A stretch of DNA of 64,000 nucleotides from Thiohalocapsa sp. PB-PSB1 (GTDB taxonomy: Bacteria > Pseudomonadota > Gammaproteobacteria > Chromatiales > Chromatiaceae): assembly GCA_016745215.1 (NCBI GenBank), contig CP050890.1:2046001-2110000 (forward strand), given 5' to 3'. Made by a program: the position numbers and the translations under genes. Each line of letters starts with the position of its first letter. The stretch's first letter is position 1. This document shows, in pieces, positions 16,521-26,517 of this stretch. The notes under the pieces were generated by a model. That model was not told the origin of the DNA, searched no databases, and was given only the letters and a program-made list of their open reading frames with translations.

Positions 16521-18080
16521 CCAACCCTTTCAAGGTGACTACTCACGCGGTGTCTTCCCCTTGAGCAATTTCGCTGTCGAAACGTGAGGGTGGTTGGACT
16601 ATCGATTTCGCTTCGGCGGTGGTTTTTTCGGTCCCCGACGGCTCTTTTTGAACTTTGCCAGATTGACGTTGGAGGCCAATTGCAAGTACATCTGCGCGAA
16701 TTCGGCGAGCGACATGGTTCGAAAGACGGTCCATTCCTGTTCCGGAATGGCAACCGTCATGCCGTCATAGGTTCGAGCGATATTCCCGGCTAAATAGTAG
16801 CCGGAAAGGTCGTTGGCGATGGTTTCTTCACCGTGTATCGTGCGTAACGCGGCTTTGACCACGGCCAATGCGTTGTAGGCGACCAGCGCAACGCAAAAAC
16901 CGAACAGTGCGGCTTTCGGGTAGCCCAGCGTATTGATCTCGGAATGCAGATGCGCCTCGAGCTCTTGGAACATGGTTTCGATACGCCAGCGCTTGCGGTA
17001 CATGTCGGCGACGAGCTTGGCATCGGCCGCCGATTTCGGCAGATTCGTCAGCAGCAAGCGTTCGGTTTCCCCGTCGCGCGTAGCCTGTTTCAGGCAGACT
17101 TTGATGCGACGATAGCGCTGGACTTCGCCTTCGTCGTCGACGAGCTCGATGCGCTGCTCGTAGACCTTTCCGGACTCGGTACTGCCGATCTTTCGCCACG
17201 GACTCTGCATGCTAAAGGCCAGTCCCTTATGTTCGCGACAAACGAAATAACCTTTCCGGTCGGCAATCCCGAGCAGAAAGCTGCGCACGCAGAAGTTGCG
17301 ATCCATGATCCAGACGTCATGTTCCCGCACCGTCGGCAGCACATCTGCGAACAGCGAGCGCTCTTGGGCGTGACCGTCTTCGCAAGGAAACACATCCGTG
17401 GCCATCTCCAACAACGGATCGTAAACGACCAGCGATTTTCCCGGCAAGGCTCCGGCCTTGGTCTCTCTGAGCACCTCCAAGCGATGCTCCGTGGCCTCGA
17501 TGCAGTTGCCGTCGAGGACTTTGATCCGATAGCCGGGCAGCCAAGGTGCGCACTGTCCGCCCATCTGTTCGACGATCGCGGCCTGTTCCCGCGCCGTGTC
17601 TCGAACCAACGCCGCCGAGGTCGTACTTTCCAGGCCGTTGAGTTTGTTGTACACCGAGGTGATCGAAACCCCGATCGACTCGCCTTGCTCTTTGTAGGCG
17701 GCGTTTATGGATGGGTGGGTTTTGAAGACCACTGCGCTCATCAAATTGAAAATCGTTGAGAACAACAACTCCCGGGTATATTGATCCACCGCCGTGCGCG
17801 CAAACCAGGCATCGAGCTTGCTGGGGCTGAGTACCCGTTCCAATAGGGCCTGAACCATCACCGGCACGGGCCTTTGTTCCATGAACCGCTGGAAGATCTG
17901 GCTGAACATCATGACCTCTACCCCAAGAATACGATAAATGGGGTCGATGATCTCGGTTCGGCGGGTCTATGTCCAGTCCGCTCCGTTTCTCCACTGAAAT
18001 TCGATGCGTTACGATGCGGTCAACCGCCACGCATATTATCTGCTGATTGTGTGGATAATTTCTGACCTTGAAAGGGTTGG
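16521..18080 (-). mobile_element. IS4 family insertion sequence
   Basis: A 1,560-bp element with 16-bp perfect terminal inverted repeats (CCAACCCTTTCAAGGT at 16521, its complement ending at 18080). It is flanked by a 9-bp direct repeat TGCGCAGCA (16512-16520 and 18081-18089), the expected target-duplication length for IS4. It carries one transposase gene and sits inside an older IS1634 copy. Confidence 0.88.
16599..17912 (-). CDS. IS4 family transposase
   Basis: A 437-residue DDE transposase. The catalytic region is visible as YRIKVLDGNCIEATEHR (first Asp), VWIMDRNFC (second Asp) and MYRKRWRIETMFQELEAHL (YREK-like motif with the catalytic Glu). The C-terminus is very basic (SRRGPKKPPPKRNR). 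Length and domain order are normal for IS4 and no disruption is seen, so it may be active. Start could be either Met of MMFSQ. Confidence 0.92.
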   Translation of the reverse strand: MMFSQIFQRFMEQRPVPVMVQALLERVLSPSKLDAWFARTAVDQYTRELLFSTIFNLMSAVVFKTHPSINAAYKEQGESIGVSITSVYNKLNGLESTTSAALVRDTAREQAAIVEQMGGQCAPWLPGYRIKVLDGNCIEATEHRLEVLRETKAGALPGKSLVVYDPLLEMATDVFPCEDGHAQERSLFADVLPTVREHDVWIMDRNFCVRSFLLGIADRKGYFVCREHKGLAFSMQSPWRKIGSTESGKVYEQRIELVDDEGEVQRYRRIKVCLKQATRDGETERLLLTNLPKSAADAKLVADMYRKRWRIETMFQELEAHLHSEINTLGYPKAALFGFCVALVAYNALAVVKAALRTIHGEETIANDLSGYYLAGNIARTYDGMTVAIPEQEWTVFRTMSLAEFAQMYLQLASNVNLAKFKKSRRGPKKPPPKRNR

Positions 18081-19371
18081 TGCGCAGCACCTCCACTGCA
18101 GGCAAGTCCGTGTTGTCGGTCAGCGGGAACAGCCCATCGGTGCGCGCGGCCCGAGCAATCGCCTTCTCATCGCGTTGCCACTGCACTTGGTAGTGAACCT
18201 GTTCGACCTCCTCGTAGCGAGTGTTGGGACCAGGTCGGCCACGCCCGACCTGCACCCGTTCGGTCGTATTGACTTCATCAAGCGTCACCGACAAGTACTC
18301 TGCCACCCCTTGGGTGGCTTTCTGCAACGCCGCCTCGATCTGTTCGCGGGTCTTCAGCGCGCGCTGATTCGCGCCGGATACGATCTTCTCTAACGCCTGC
18401 TCGGCCTTGACGATGCGCTGTTCACGGGCGTCGTGCTCCACCTGCGCTTTCGATGTGCTGTGCACCCAAAGGATGCGCCCGCCTTCCTCCATGACCTCGC
18501 CGACATGGATGCGATAGCTCTGAACGCGCCCCTTCTTGCGCGCGTCGGGGACATCGCAGCGTTCCTGCCAGATCATGTCTTCACCGTTGCGCACGCGTTG
18601 CAGAAAAGCCTGCACTTCTTTCAGATTGCGCGGTACCACCGTGATGTAACGACCGCCGTGCTCAGCGATGGTCTCGAGGTTCTCCTCGGAGCACAGCTTG
18701 CTGTCGGCCACGTCGATGAAATCCTCCTTCTCGAGCAGTTCCCGCAACTGCTGCCAATTTGGAATAGGGGTTGTCACATCGGCCTGGTTGCCATCATAAT
18801 ATCTGGTAACTTAGGGGCACATGCCCGTCCGCGGTGACGTTCAAGCCAAACAGGATCTGCTTGCATCCAGGTGATGGTCCTTGTAATAACCACGGGTCAT
18901 CTTCGCTGCCTTTGGATCATCGCACGCGTAGGCACCGAAAAACGTCATGTTGGTGGAGTCGTTATGTATGGTTTGCGTTTCCAACTGGTGCACAACGATG
19001 GCCTGGGCGCTCAGCTCCGCCAGCAGGTTGTTCCGCTCGGCGGCGAACAAGCGGTCCAGCGTCCGCTCCAAACGGTCATCGTTATACTTCCCCGCCTCCA
19101 CGCGTCCCTCGCTCACGCCATCAACGTAGTCATGCAACCAATCCTCTATCCGATACAACGGTGTTGTCGACACCATGATGTGCATGATCATCATGCATAA
19201 CACCTGCGCTGGGGCGATTTCCGCGCCGTTGTGGTTCGGCACGAACTTGTCGAATAAGCGCGCAAGCTCAAGCTCTTCCATGTCGTATTTCACGAGTGGC
19301 AGGATTTCCACTGACTTGATTTTGGTGTCCATCGAATGTTCAAACCTCTCTGACGGATAGGAGGTTCGCAA

Positions 19372-19749
19372 TCTGCCTACATTTGATGGAATTGTCTCGC
19401 TAGATTCGTCTATGCCCGCATCATGATTTTCAATTCCAGTACCCGATGGTCTCGCTCTCGGATACCGTGCCAGTTCCTGAACTGGTACGCTTCCTTATTT
19501 CCGAAGTCGCGACAGGGCTCGCGCGGAATGTAGGTACAATTCGGGATTCGCCGCGCATCGCTTGAATCTGCTCGGCAAGGGAGAACAAATGGCACGTCGA
19601 ACACGCCGTGAGCGAAGCATTGCCACTATCGCTAGCGCTCGAATTCGTGCGAGCCAGAGTTCTGCAGCCGTTGCTAGGCGTGTCGCGATGCTGTTCCTTC
19701 AGGTCCCGTTCGGAAAACTTCGAGCGCATTTCGGAGACGCTGACTCTCG
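19372..19749. other. Gap before the glycosyltransferase gene
   Basis: This 378-bp stretch covers the right end of the IS1634-like element (to about 19535) and the leader of the giant glycosyltransferase gene. One possible short reading frame (19588-19753) is listed separately. No promoter boxes or terminators were convincing. Confidence 0.4.
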
Positions 19750-19753
19750 ATGA
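19588..19753 (+). CDS. Possible 54-residue basic leader peptide or gene remnant
   Basis: An ORF starting MARRTRRERSIATIASARIR, preceded by GGGAGA at a suitable distance, whose stop overlaps the ATG of the giant glycosyltransferase gene (ATGA at 19750). The overlap and good ribosome-binding site argue for translation. The composition (Arg/Ala-rich) and location beside an IS end argue for a chance or truncated frame. No family recognised. Confidence 0.25.
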
Positions 19754-22700
19754 ATAGACAGACTTTTTTGAGCTCGGCACAGGCATCCACCGACATAATG
19801 CTGCCAGGCCCTGTCGTTGTTTTCGCCGCCCAACCGGGCGACGAGGTTCTCGGGTGCGGCGGCGCATTATGCAAAGTTGCACGCAAGGGCGAACGCGCGT
19901 TGGTCGTCATTGTGAACCGCAGCGAGCACGGTCGGCAAGAGACGGCCGATTCGTTGAAGTGGTTTGCCGCTCTGGAAGCCGCAAGCAGGGCCGCCGCCCA
20001 AGTTCTCGGGTATGGTGAGCCGGAATTCTGGAGGGAGCCGTCACCAGGTCTCGGTTACCGGGAAAGCACGGTTCGACGCATTTTGGATTTGATCTCGGGT
20101 GTTGGTCCTTCGCTGGTCTATGCGCCATCCCTCGCCGAGCCTCGGCCCGATCGATTCGCATTGGGACTCGCGGTACGGGAGGCGGTCCGGCGTTGCGCCG
20201 CCGGCTGTGCTCTATCCTTTTTCAGTGTGGGCGCTCGCGTCTCCGGCAACAAAGTGTTGGACATCAGCGATATCGCGCCAAAGAAGAAGCAGGCGATCGC
20301 CTGTTTTCAGCCGACCGAAACACGGGACAAGGGCGCCAACGCACTCCAGAAAGGACGCCGCAAACCCGCCCTGATAATGCCGTCCGAGATCGGTACAATA
20401 GAGGAATACGAACTATGGTTGCCTCAGCGTCTCGTCGATCCGATCCCCGGGTTGTCCAAGTTCGAGCGCTGGAAGGATGCAATGAAACCGAGGGAGGATG
20501 CGCTTGTTTCGGTCGTGATCCGAACCACCGGCCGCGAAACGTTGGCGGACGCGCTGGATTCGGTCGCCGCACAGACATACCGCGCCATCGAGATCCTGCT
20601 GGTCGATGTCGAAGGCCATGAATCCCTAGGCGCCGCGGAGTGGTGCGGTCCGTTCCCGCTGCGCACGATATCGACAGGGGAACACCTAGGCCGTGGAGCG
20701 GCAGCCAATGCGGGACTCGACGCTGCCGAAGGGAGTTATGTTGTCTTCTTGGACGACGACGACTGGCTGCTTCCCGATCACGTCTTTGAGCTGGTTTCGG
20801 CGGTCCGCAACAACGAGCACGCTCGGGCCGCTTACACGGGGATCGAATGCCGTGCGCGCAGCGAGACAGGCACCTGGGAAACCTTGTCCGTATACAACGC
20901 CGCCTATGATCCGACCCGTCTGCTGGTCGAGAACTACCTACCGATACACGCGGTGCTGTTCGATCGCGGACTACTGGGACCGCAGCTACGTTTCGATGAG
21001 TCGTTTGAGGTTTACGAAGACTGGGATTTCTGGATTCAGCTAAGCGCACTCACTCCCCTCGTGCATGTCGACCGCGTGACTGGGATCTACAGGATTTCCG
21101 AGAACGCTGGTTTTGCCTTGCGTAACGAGGATCCTGAAGCAGCGCGGGGCTACTCGGCATTGATGGAGAAATGGCGAGCACGCTGGACTGCAGATCAATT
21201 GCTCGCCATTGCCGCCCGGGCTATCGATAAGTACCAAAAAGAGGCGGCCACCCCCGAAACAAATCCGGAACCTGAACAGGCAACGATCGCCAGCCATCGA
21301 GGCCATGTCGCTCGGTTGGACCAGACCTTCGCTGCGTATCAGGCGCAGGCCGGTGCGCTGGAGGAAATGGTCGGCGCGCAGGATGCAAGGATACGCGAGT
21401 TGGAGGAAGGCTTTTCAGAGTACAAAGAGCATACGCGCGCTTTGGAAGAAAGGTTGACGGCGTACCGCGACCAAATCCACGCACTGGAGCAAGTAGTCGG
21501 CGAACGGGATCGAAGACGGGACAAATTGGAGCAATATATCGCGGAATATGAAGAGCATACGCACGCGCTGCAACCGGCGGTCAGCGAGTACGAAACGCAG
21601 ATCAAAGAGCTGCAAACGAAGCTGAGCGCCGAATGCGAGCAGGGACAGGCCGCCACGCAGGTCAAGAAACAGCTGTTGCACCAGCTTGATATGCTACAGA
21701 ACAGCGCCTCGTGGCAGCTTGCACGCCCGGTGCGCATGGCGGAGTCCCGGGCACCAACAGTCGTACGCGGTATGGCTGCGATCGCCAAGCTTGCCTGGTG
21801 GACGGTTACGCTTCGTCTGCGAAAACGCCTGCAGGTTCGTCGATTGGCCAACGAGCTGCTGGCATCAGACCTCTTCGATCGGGAGTGGTATGTTGAGAAC
21901 AACCCGGACACGATTCTCAACGGTTGCAACCCTGTCCTACACTGGCTTACTGTAGGTTGGAAGGAAGGACGTAAACCTAATCCCCTGTTCGATACCGAGT
22001 GGTACCTGGCGCAGAACCCGGATGTAGCAGATGCGGGAATCAATCCGCTGGTCCACTATCTCGAGAGTGGCGCTGCGGAGGGCCGCGATCCCAACCCGCT
22101 CTTCGATACCGACTGGTACTTGGCGCAGAACGAGGATGTAGCGAACGCAGGGAGCAACCCACTGGCTCACTACCTCGTCTGCGGGGCTGCACACGGCTGC
22201 GACCCCAACCCCTTGTTCGATTCGGATTGGTATCTCGAACAAAATCGGGATTTAGTTGTGGGAGGGATCAATCCGCTGGCCCACTATCTGGAGAATGGAG
22301 CTGCGGAGGGGCGTGACCCTAGCCCGAACTTTGACTCGGCTTGGTATCTGGCGCAGTACCCTGAGGTTGCTCAAGCGCGAGAGAACCCCCTTGTCCATTT
22401 CCTTTTGGCGGGTGCGGCGGAGGGAAGAGCTACACGGCCCCAAGTCGATGTTTCCGAGGCTGTTTCCCCTGCATTGGCCAGACTGTACCAAGGGATGCTT
22501 GATAACGCCGAACGGATACCGGGAAGCGCCGACTATATTCCAGAAACGGATGTCGGCGTCGATCCGGCGTCGCTGCCCCTGCGCGTCATCGCTTTTTACC
22601 TTCCCCAGTTCCATCCTATTCCAGAGAATGACGCTTGGTGGGGCAAGGGATTTACCGAGTGGACCAACGTCGCTAAGGCCATACCCCAATTCGAGGGCCA

Positions 22701-23343
22701 CTATCAACCTCGGCTTCCCGACGCTCTCGGGTTTTACGACTTGCGAGTAAAGGAAGTTCAGCGAGAGCAAATCAGACTTGCGAGGAAGCACGGTATTTAC
22801 GGTTTTTGCTATCACTTCTACTGGTTCGCGGGCAAGCGGCTGCTGGAGCGGCCTTTACAACAAATGTTGGACGACCAGTCCCTTGATTTTCCTTTCTGCG
22901 TATGCTGGGCCAACGAAAACTGGACGCGCCGTTGGGACGGCCTCGAGCATGAGATCCTGATCGGGCAGACGCATTCGCCGGAGGATGACTTGGCGTTCAT
23001 TGCCCACCTTGAGCCCGCGCTCAGGGATCCGCGCTACATCAGAATTCATGAACGACCGCTCCTTATCGTCTACCGGCCACAATTGTTTCCGCATCCGTCC
23101 GCAACGGCAGCGCTTTGGCGGCAATATGCGCGGGATCGCGGGTTTGCAGAGCCGTATCTCGTCAACGTTCGAAGCTTTCCCGAAGCGGTCGATCCTGAGA
23201 CCATCGGTTTCGATGCGGCGGTCGAGTTTCCGCCTCACCAATACCCGTGGACGGAGATAACCCCCCAGGCCACTCCACTGAACAAGAAGTATTCCGGAAA
23301 AATTCTCGACTACCGCGTATGTGTTGCTGAAGCGGAAACGTAA
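19750..23343 (+). pseudogene. 5' part of a giant glycosyltransferase: PIG-L-like, GT2, coiled coil, repeats, WbsX (cut by IS66)
   Basis: A 1,197-codon frame truncated by an IS66-type element. Domains: PIG-L deacetylase-like fold (about 20-230) whose zinc motif HPDDE reads QPGDE and whose HPDH motif reads RPDR; GT2 glycosyltransferase (about 255-480) with LVSVVIRTTG and FLDDDDW; a coiled coil (about 530-660); five tandem 38-residue repeats (about 708-898) of the form LFDtdWYLaqN.dV; and the N-terminal half of a WbsX/GH99-like domain (from about 945) with FYLPQFHPIPEN and CWANENWTRRWDG. The last codons ET* come from the IS junction. Homology continues at 28371. It would build a surface polysaccharide or protein glycan. 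Confidence 0.9.
21871..22443 (+). repeat. Five tandem 38-codon repeats inside the glycosyltransferase gene
   Basis: Each unit reads roughly F-D-x-x-W-Y-L-x-Q-N-x-D-V-x-x-x-x-x-N-P-L-x-H-Y-L-x-x-G-A-A-E-G-R-x-P-x-P. Five copies follow each other without gaps, the second to fourth being most alike. Such repeats are common between domains of large glycosyltransferases and may act as spacers or protein-contact modules. Confidence 0.9.
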
Positions 23344-23990
23344 CTATTCAGGCGCCATGCCCATGAACGCGGGCCATCGGCCCTCGAACAGGAGGCGCAG
23401 GGCCTCTGCAGAAGAGACCCCATTCTTCGCGCAGGTCGAGAGATAGCTGCGGATGCGGGAGAAGAACTTTGCCCCCAACTTCGAACGGAAGCAGCCGGAG
23501 ATCTTCTGCTGAACTTTGCTCATGCGCAGATCCCGTTCGCCCTGATTGTTGGTAAAGGGCACGTCCAGTTCCACCATGAAGCGCAGCACATCGTCCTCGA
23601 ACTGAATCAACCGATCCAGTAAGTTTCTGGATTTGGAGCGTTTCAGTCGACCGCGCTGGCCTTTTTTCCGTTGTGACTCGTGCGGTGGGGGACACTCGAT
23701 CTCGGCCTCTTTCAGGAGTTGTCGATAGCGCGTTCTGAAGGCGTCGGCTTGCGGGGTGTCGAGCATACCGCCTGCGGCTTCAACGGCCGTGTTGATCTCC
23801 AACAACAGCGCTTGCATGTGTTGAGCCCACTGCTGTTGGTCCTGCTCCCAAGCCCGCTGCAGCTCGCGCAGGTGGTGAGCGTTGCACAGGGGGTGTTAGG
23901 TGACAATTAACTTGGCCGGTCGACGACAACTAACTTGGCCGATTTTAGAGGCTAAGGTAGCTGGCATTTTCGCAACCAAACGGCGCGTGA

Positions 23991-25526
23991 ATGTCAGGCA
24001 AGCGGATCACCATTGAGCAGGTCAAGTTCTACATGAGCAACAGAAAGCAAAGTCGCACGCAGGCGCAGGCGAGTGCCAAGACGGGCGTATCCGAGCGCAG
24101 TGCACGGCGGATCGAACACGGGGAGGTCGGCGTATTACAGCGCAAGGAGCGGCACTGGCGAACGCGCGCGGACCCGTTTGCAGGGGTCTGGGAGGAGGAG
24201 ATCGTCAGTCGTCTGGAGCGCCAGCCGCGCCTGGATGCGACGACCCTGTTTGAAGACTTGCAGGAACGCCATCCGGGAGAGTACGGCAACGGCAAGAAGC
24301 GCACCTTCCAGCGTCGGGTGAAGGCGTGGAAGGCGCTGCACGGAGCGGACAAGGAGGTGATGTTCCGCCAGGTGCAGGAACCAGGTCGGCAGGGGTTATG
24401 GGATTTCACCGAACTCAAAGGGCTGGTCGTGACGATCGCTGGCGAGGAGCTGGACCACCGGCTGTACCACTTTCGCCTCGCCTACAGCGGCTGGAGCCAC
24501 GTCAAGGTCGTGCTTGGAGGGGAATCCTACAGTGCGCTGGCCGAAGGGCTACAGGAGGCGCTGTGGCGGCTTGGTGGGGCACCGTTGGAGCACCGCACCG
24601 ACAGCCTCTCGGCGGCCTACAAGAACCTCAGCAGCGAAGCACAAGCGGACCTCACCGAGCGCTACACGCAGCTCTGCGCGCATTACGGCATGACGGCCAC
24701 GCGCAACAACCGTGGCGTCAGTCACGAGAACGGCGCCGTGGAATCGCCGCACGGGCACATCAAGCGGCGCATTGGGCAGGCGTTGTTGCTGCGTGACTCG
24801 GCCGATTTCGCCAGCTTGCAGGACTACCGAGAGTGGCTCGACGCGCTGCTGGTGCGTTTCAACCGGCGTTGCAGCGAGGCGCTCGCCATTGAGCGCGCGC
24901 AGCTGCAAGCCCTACCACGGCGGCGCACCGGCGACTACAGCGAGCAGGTGGTCGTGGTCACCACCTTCGCCACCATTGATGTCAAGCGCGTGCTCTACAG
25001 CGTGCCCGCACGCCTGGTCGGCGAGCGGCTACGCCTGCATCTCTTCGACGACCGCATCGAGGCGTACGTCGGCGCAACCTTGGCGCTCACGCTGCCGCGG
25101 GTGTACAGCGTCAACCACGAGCGGGCACGGCGCATCGACTACCGCCACCTCATCGGCGTGCTGGCACGCAAGCCGCAGGCCTTTCGCTACTCGCAGCTGC
25201 GCGACGACCTGCTGCCCAACGCCACCTACCGCGCGATCTGGCAGCATCTGGACAGCCACCTAGAAGCACGCGCGGCATGCAAACGCATCGTCGGCATCCT
25301 CGCCCTGGCCGCGCGCGCCGACTGTGAGCAGGCGCTGGGCGCGTATCTGCTCGAGCGCATCGCCGCGGGTAGCGTGCCCACGCTGACGGCGCTGGAAAGC
25401 CGTTTCGACGCCCGCGACGCAGCCACACAGCAGGCTGAGCTGCGCGACCGGCCCAGTACCCAGCACGCGCTTGCGAGCTACGACCACCTGTTGCCCGCGC
25501 AGGGCCAATCCATGGAGCTGCACTGA
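23991..25526 (+). CDS. istA: IS21 transposase IstA
   Basis: A 511-residue IS21 transposase. It begins with a helix-turn-helix region (MSGKRITIEQVKFYMS to ARRIEHGEVG), followed by a DDE integrase core with DFTELKG (first Asp), HRTDSLSAAYKN (second Asp) and NRGVSHENGAVESPHGHIKRR (third acidic residue). The C-terminal beta domain contains YSVPARLVGERLRLHLF. Length is normal and no disruption is seen. It is followed at 1-bp spacing by istB. Confidence 0.95.
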   Translation: MSGKRITIEQVKFYMSNRKQSRTQAQASAKTGVSERSARRIEHGEVGVLQRKERHWRTRADPFAGVWEEEIVSRLERQPRLDATTLFEDLQERHPGEYGNGKKRTFQRRVKAWKALHGADKEVMFRQVQEPGRQGLWDFTELKGLVVTIAGEELDHRLYHFRLAYSGWSHVKVVLGGESYSALAEGLQEALWRLGGAPLEHRTDSLSAAYKNLSSEAQADLTERYTQLCAHYGMTATRNNRGVSHENGAVESPHGHIKRRIGQALLLRDSADFASLQDYREWLDALLVRFNRRCSEALAIERAQLQALPRRRTGDYSEQVVVVTTFATIDVKRVLYSVPARLVGERLRLHLFDDRIEAYVGATLALTLPRVYSVNHERARRIDYRHLIGVLARKPQAFRYSQLRDDLLPNATYRAIWQHLDSHLEARAACKRIVGILALAARADCEQALGAYLLERIAAGSVPTLTALESRFDARDAATQQAELRDRPSTQHALASYDHLLPAQGQSMELH

Positions 25527-25527
25527 C

Positions 25528-26388
25528 ATGGTCCAGACCGCCACATTAGCGCTGATGCTCAAGCAACTGAACCTCACCAGCATCGCCCGCCACTGGCAGA
25601 CGCAGCTCGAGACAGCCGAGCGCAACGGCTGGGACGGCGCGCGCTACCTCAGTGCGCGATGCGAGCAAGAGCTGGCCGATCGTCACAGCCGACGCATTTC
25701 GCGTTACAGCAAGGAATCCCAGTTGCCCCCGGGCAAAAGCCTGGCCAGCTTCGATTTCGCCGAACTGCCAGAGGCGACCCGCGCGCAGATCCAGGCCCTG
25801 GCCGGCTCCAGCGACTGGACCCGCCAAGCGCGCAACCTGCTGCTGTTCGGTGCCAGCGGCGTCGGCAAGACCCACCTGGCCGCCGCCATCGGCCATGCGC
25901 TCACCGAGCGCAACGTGCGCGTGCGCTACGCCAACACCACCGCGTTGGTGCAGCAGTTGCAACTCGCCCGCGAGCAACTGCGCCTGGAAGACGCGTTGCA
26001 CAAGCTCGACAAGTACCCGCTACTGATCTTGGACGATTTCGGCTACGTCAAGAAAAGCCAACAGGAAACACAGGTGCTGTTCGAACTCATCGCCCATCGC
26101 TACGAGCGCGCCAGCCTGATCATCACCTCCAACCAGGCGTTCGCCGACTGGGATCAGATCTTCCCCGACCAGATGATGACGGTGGCCGGCGTCGACCGCC
26201 TGGTCCATCACGCGAGCATCATCGAGATCGTAAGCGATAGCTACCGGCGCAAGCACGCCCTCGGCCAGCGCGGCAGCGAGCCGGCGAGCGCATATCCGGC
26301 GCCAGCGAACAGGTCGACGACAAGCAGCGCTGACAGCGCGCGGCGTAACGAACCGCGCGCGTCGGCCATCAACCCCGAGGCCGAGTAA
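25528..26388 (+). CDS. istB: IS21 helper ATPase IstB
   Basis: A 286-residue AAA+ ATPase of the IstB/DnaC type starting MVQTATLALMLKQLNL. Walker A is FGASGVGKTHLA, Walker B LLILDDFGYV, and the family motif LIITSNQAFADWDQIFPD follows. It has an unusual Ser/Ala/Arg-rich tail of about 40 residues (ASAYPAPANRSTTSSADSA). IstB assists IstA in target selection. Both IS21 genes are intact, so the element may be mobile. Confidence 0.95.
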   Translation: MVQTATLALMLKQLNLTSIARHWQTQLETAERNGWDGARYLSARCEQELADRHSRRISRYSKESQLPPGKSLASFDFAELPEATRAQIQALAGSSDWTRQARNLLLFGASGVGKTHLAAAIGHALTERNVRVRYANTTALVQQLQLAREQLRLEDALHKLDKYPLLILDDFGYVKKSQQETQVLFELIAHRYERASLIITSNQAFADWDQIFPDQMMTVAGVDRLVHHASIIEIVSDSYRRKHALGQRGSEPASAYPAPANRSTTSSADSARRNEPRASAINPEAE

Positions 26389-26444
26389 TCGTCGTCGCGA
26401 GCGCGCCCGCACGGCGCGCGACGACAACCCCACGGCGCGGCGCC

Positions 26445-26517
26445 GCGCCCCTGGCGGGTCCGAGCACGTCCAGTCGCCCTTCGGGCTCCTTCCCGTGCTC
26501 GGACCCGCCAGGGGCGC
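26445..26517. repeat. Long perfect hairpin inside IS21 downstream of istB
   Basis: Two 24-bp arms (26445-26468 and 26494-26517) are exact inverse complements, separated by 25 nt that contain a second small stem GCCCTTCGGGC. GC content is very high and there is no T-run, so it is not a standard intrinsic terminator. It may protect istB mRNA from incoming transcription or reflect element structure. Confidence 0.85.

Larger units (their letters stand above)
16093..19329 (-). pseudogene. IS1634 family transposase, split by IS4 and frameshifted
   Basis: Three pieces reconstruct one transposase. The N-terminal part (18841-19329) starts MDTKIKSVEILPLVKYDMEE. The middle (18081-18777) contains FIDVADSKLCSEENLETIA and RYITVVPRNLKEV. 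The C-terminal part (16093-16520) has LKVAPMFLKTPQPVEAMLC and ends LGDGWWQFALE. Two frameshifts separate N-terminal and middle parts near 18782-18850. An IS4 copy separates the middle and C-terminal parts; removing it and one 9-bp duplicate restores PAVEVLRTYKEQPSLEKRF in frame. The gene is inactive. Confidence 0.85.
16021..19535 (-). mobile_element. IS1634-like element, degraded and interrupted by IS4
   Basis: Outer ends carry a near-perfect inverted repeat: ACCCACATTCCGCGCG at 16021 and CGCGCGGAATGTAGGT ending 19535 (one mismatch). Between them lies an IS1634-family transposase in pieces on the minus strand and a complete IS4 element. No exact target duplication was found at the ends, so the exact boundaries are tentative. 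Confidence 0.6.

Noticed and set aside
19410..19882. Minus-strand ORFs before the glycosyltransferase gene
   Set aside because: They lie opposite the IS1634 end and the start of the real plus-strand gene and show no family motif.
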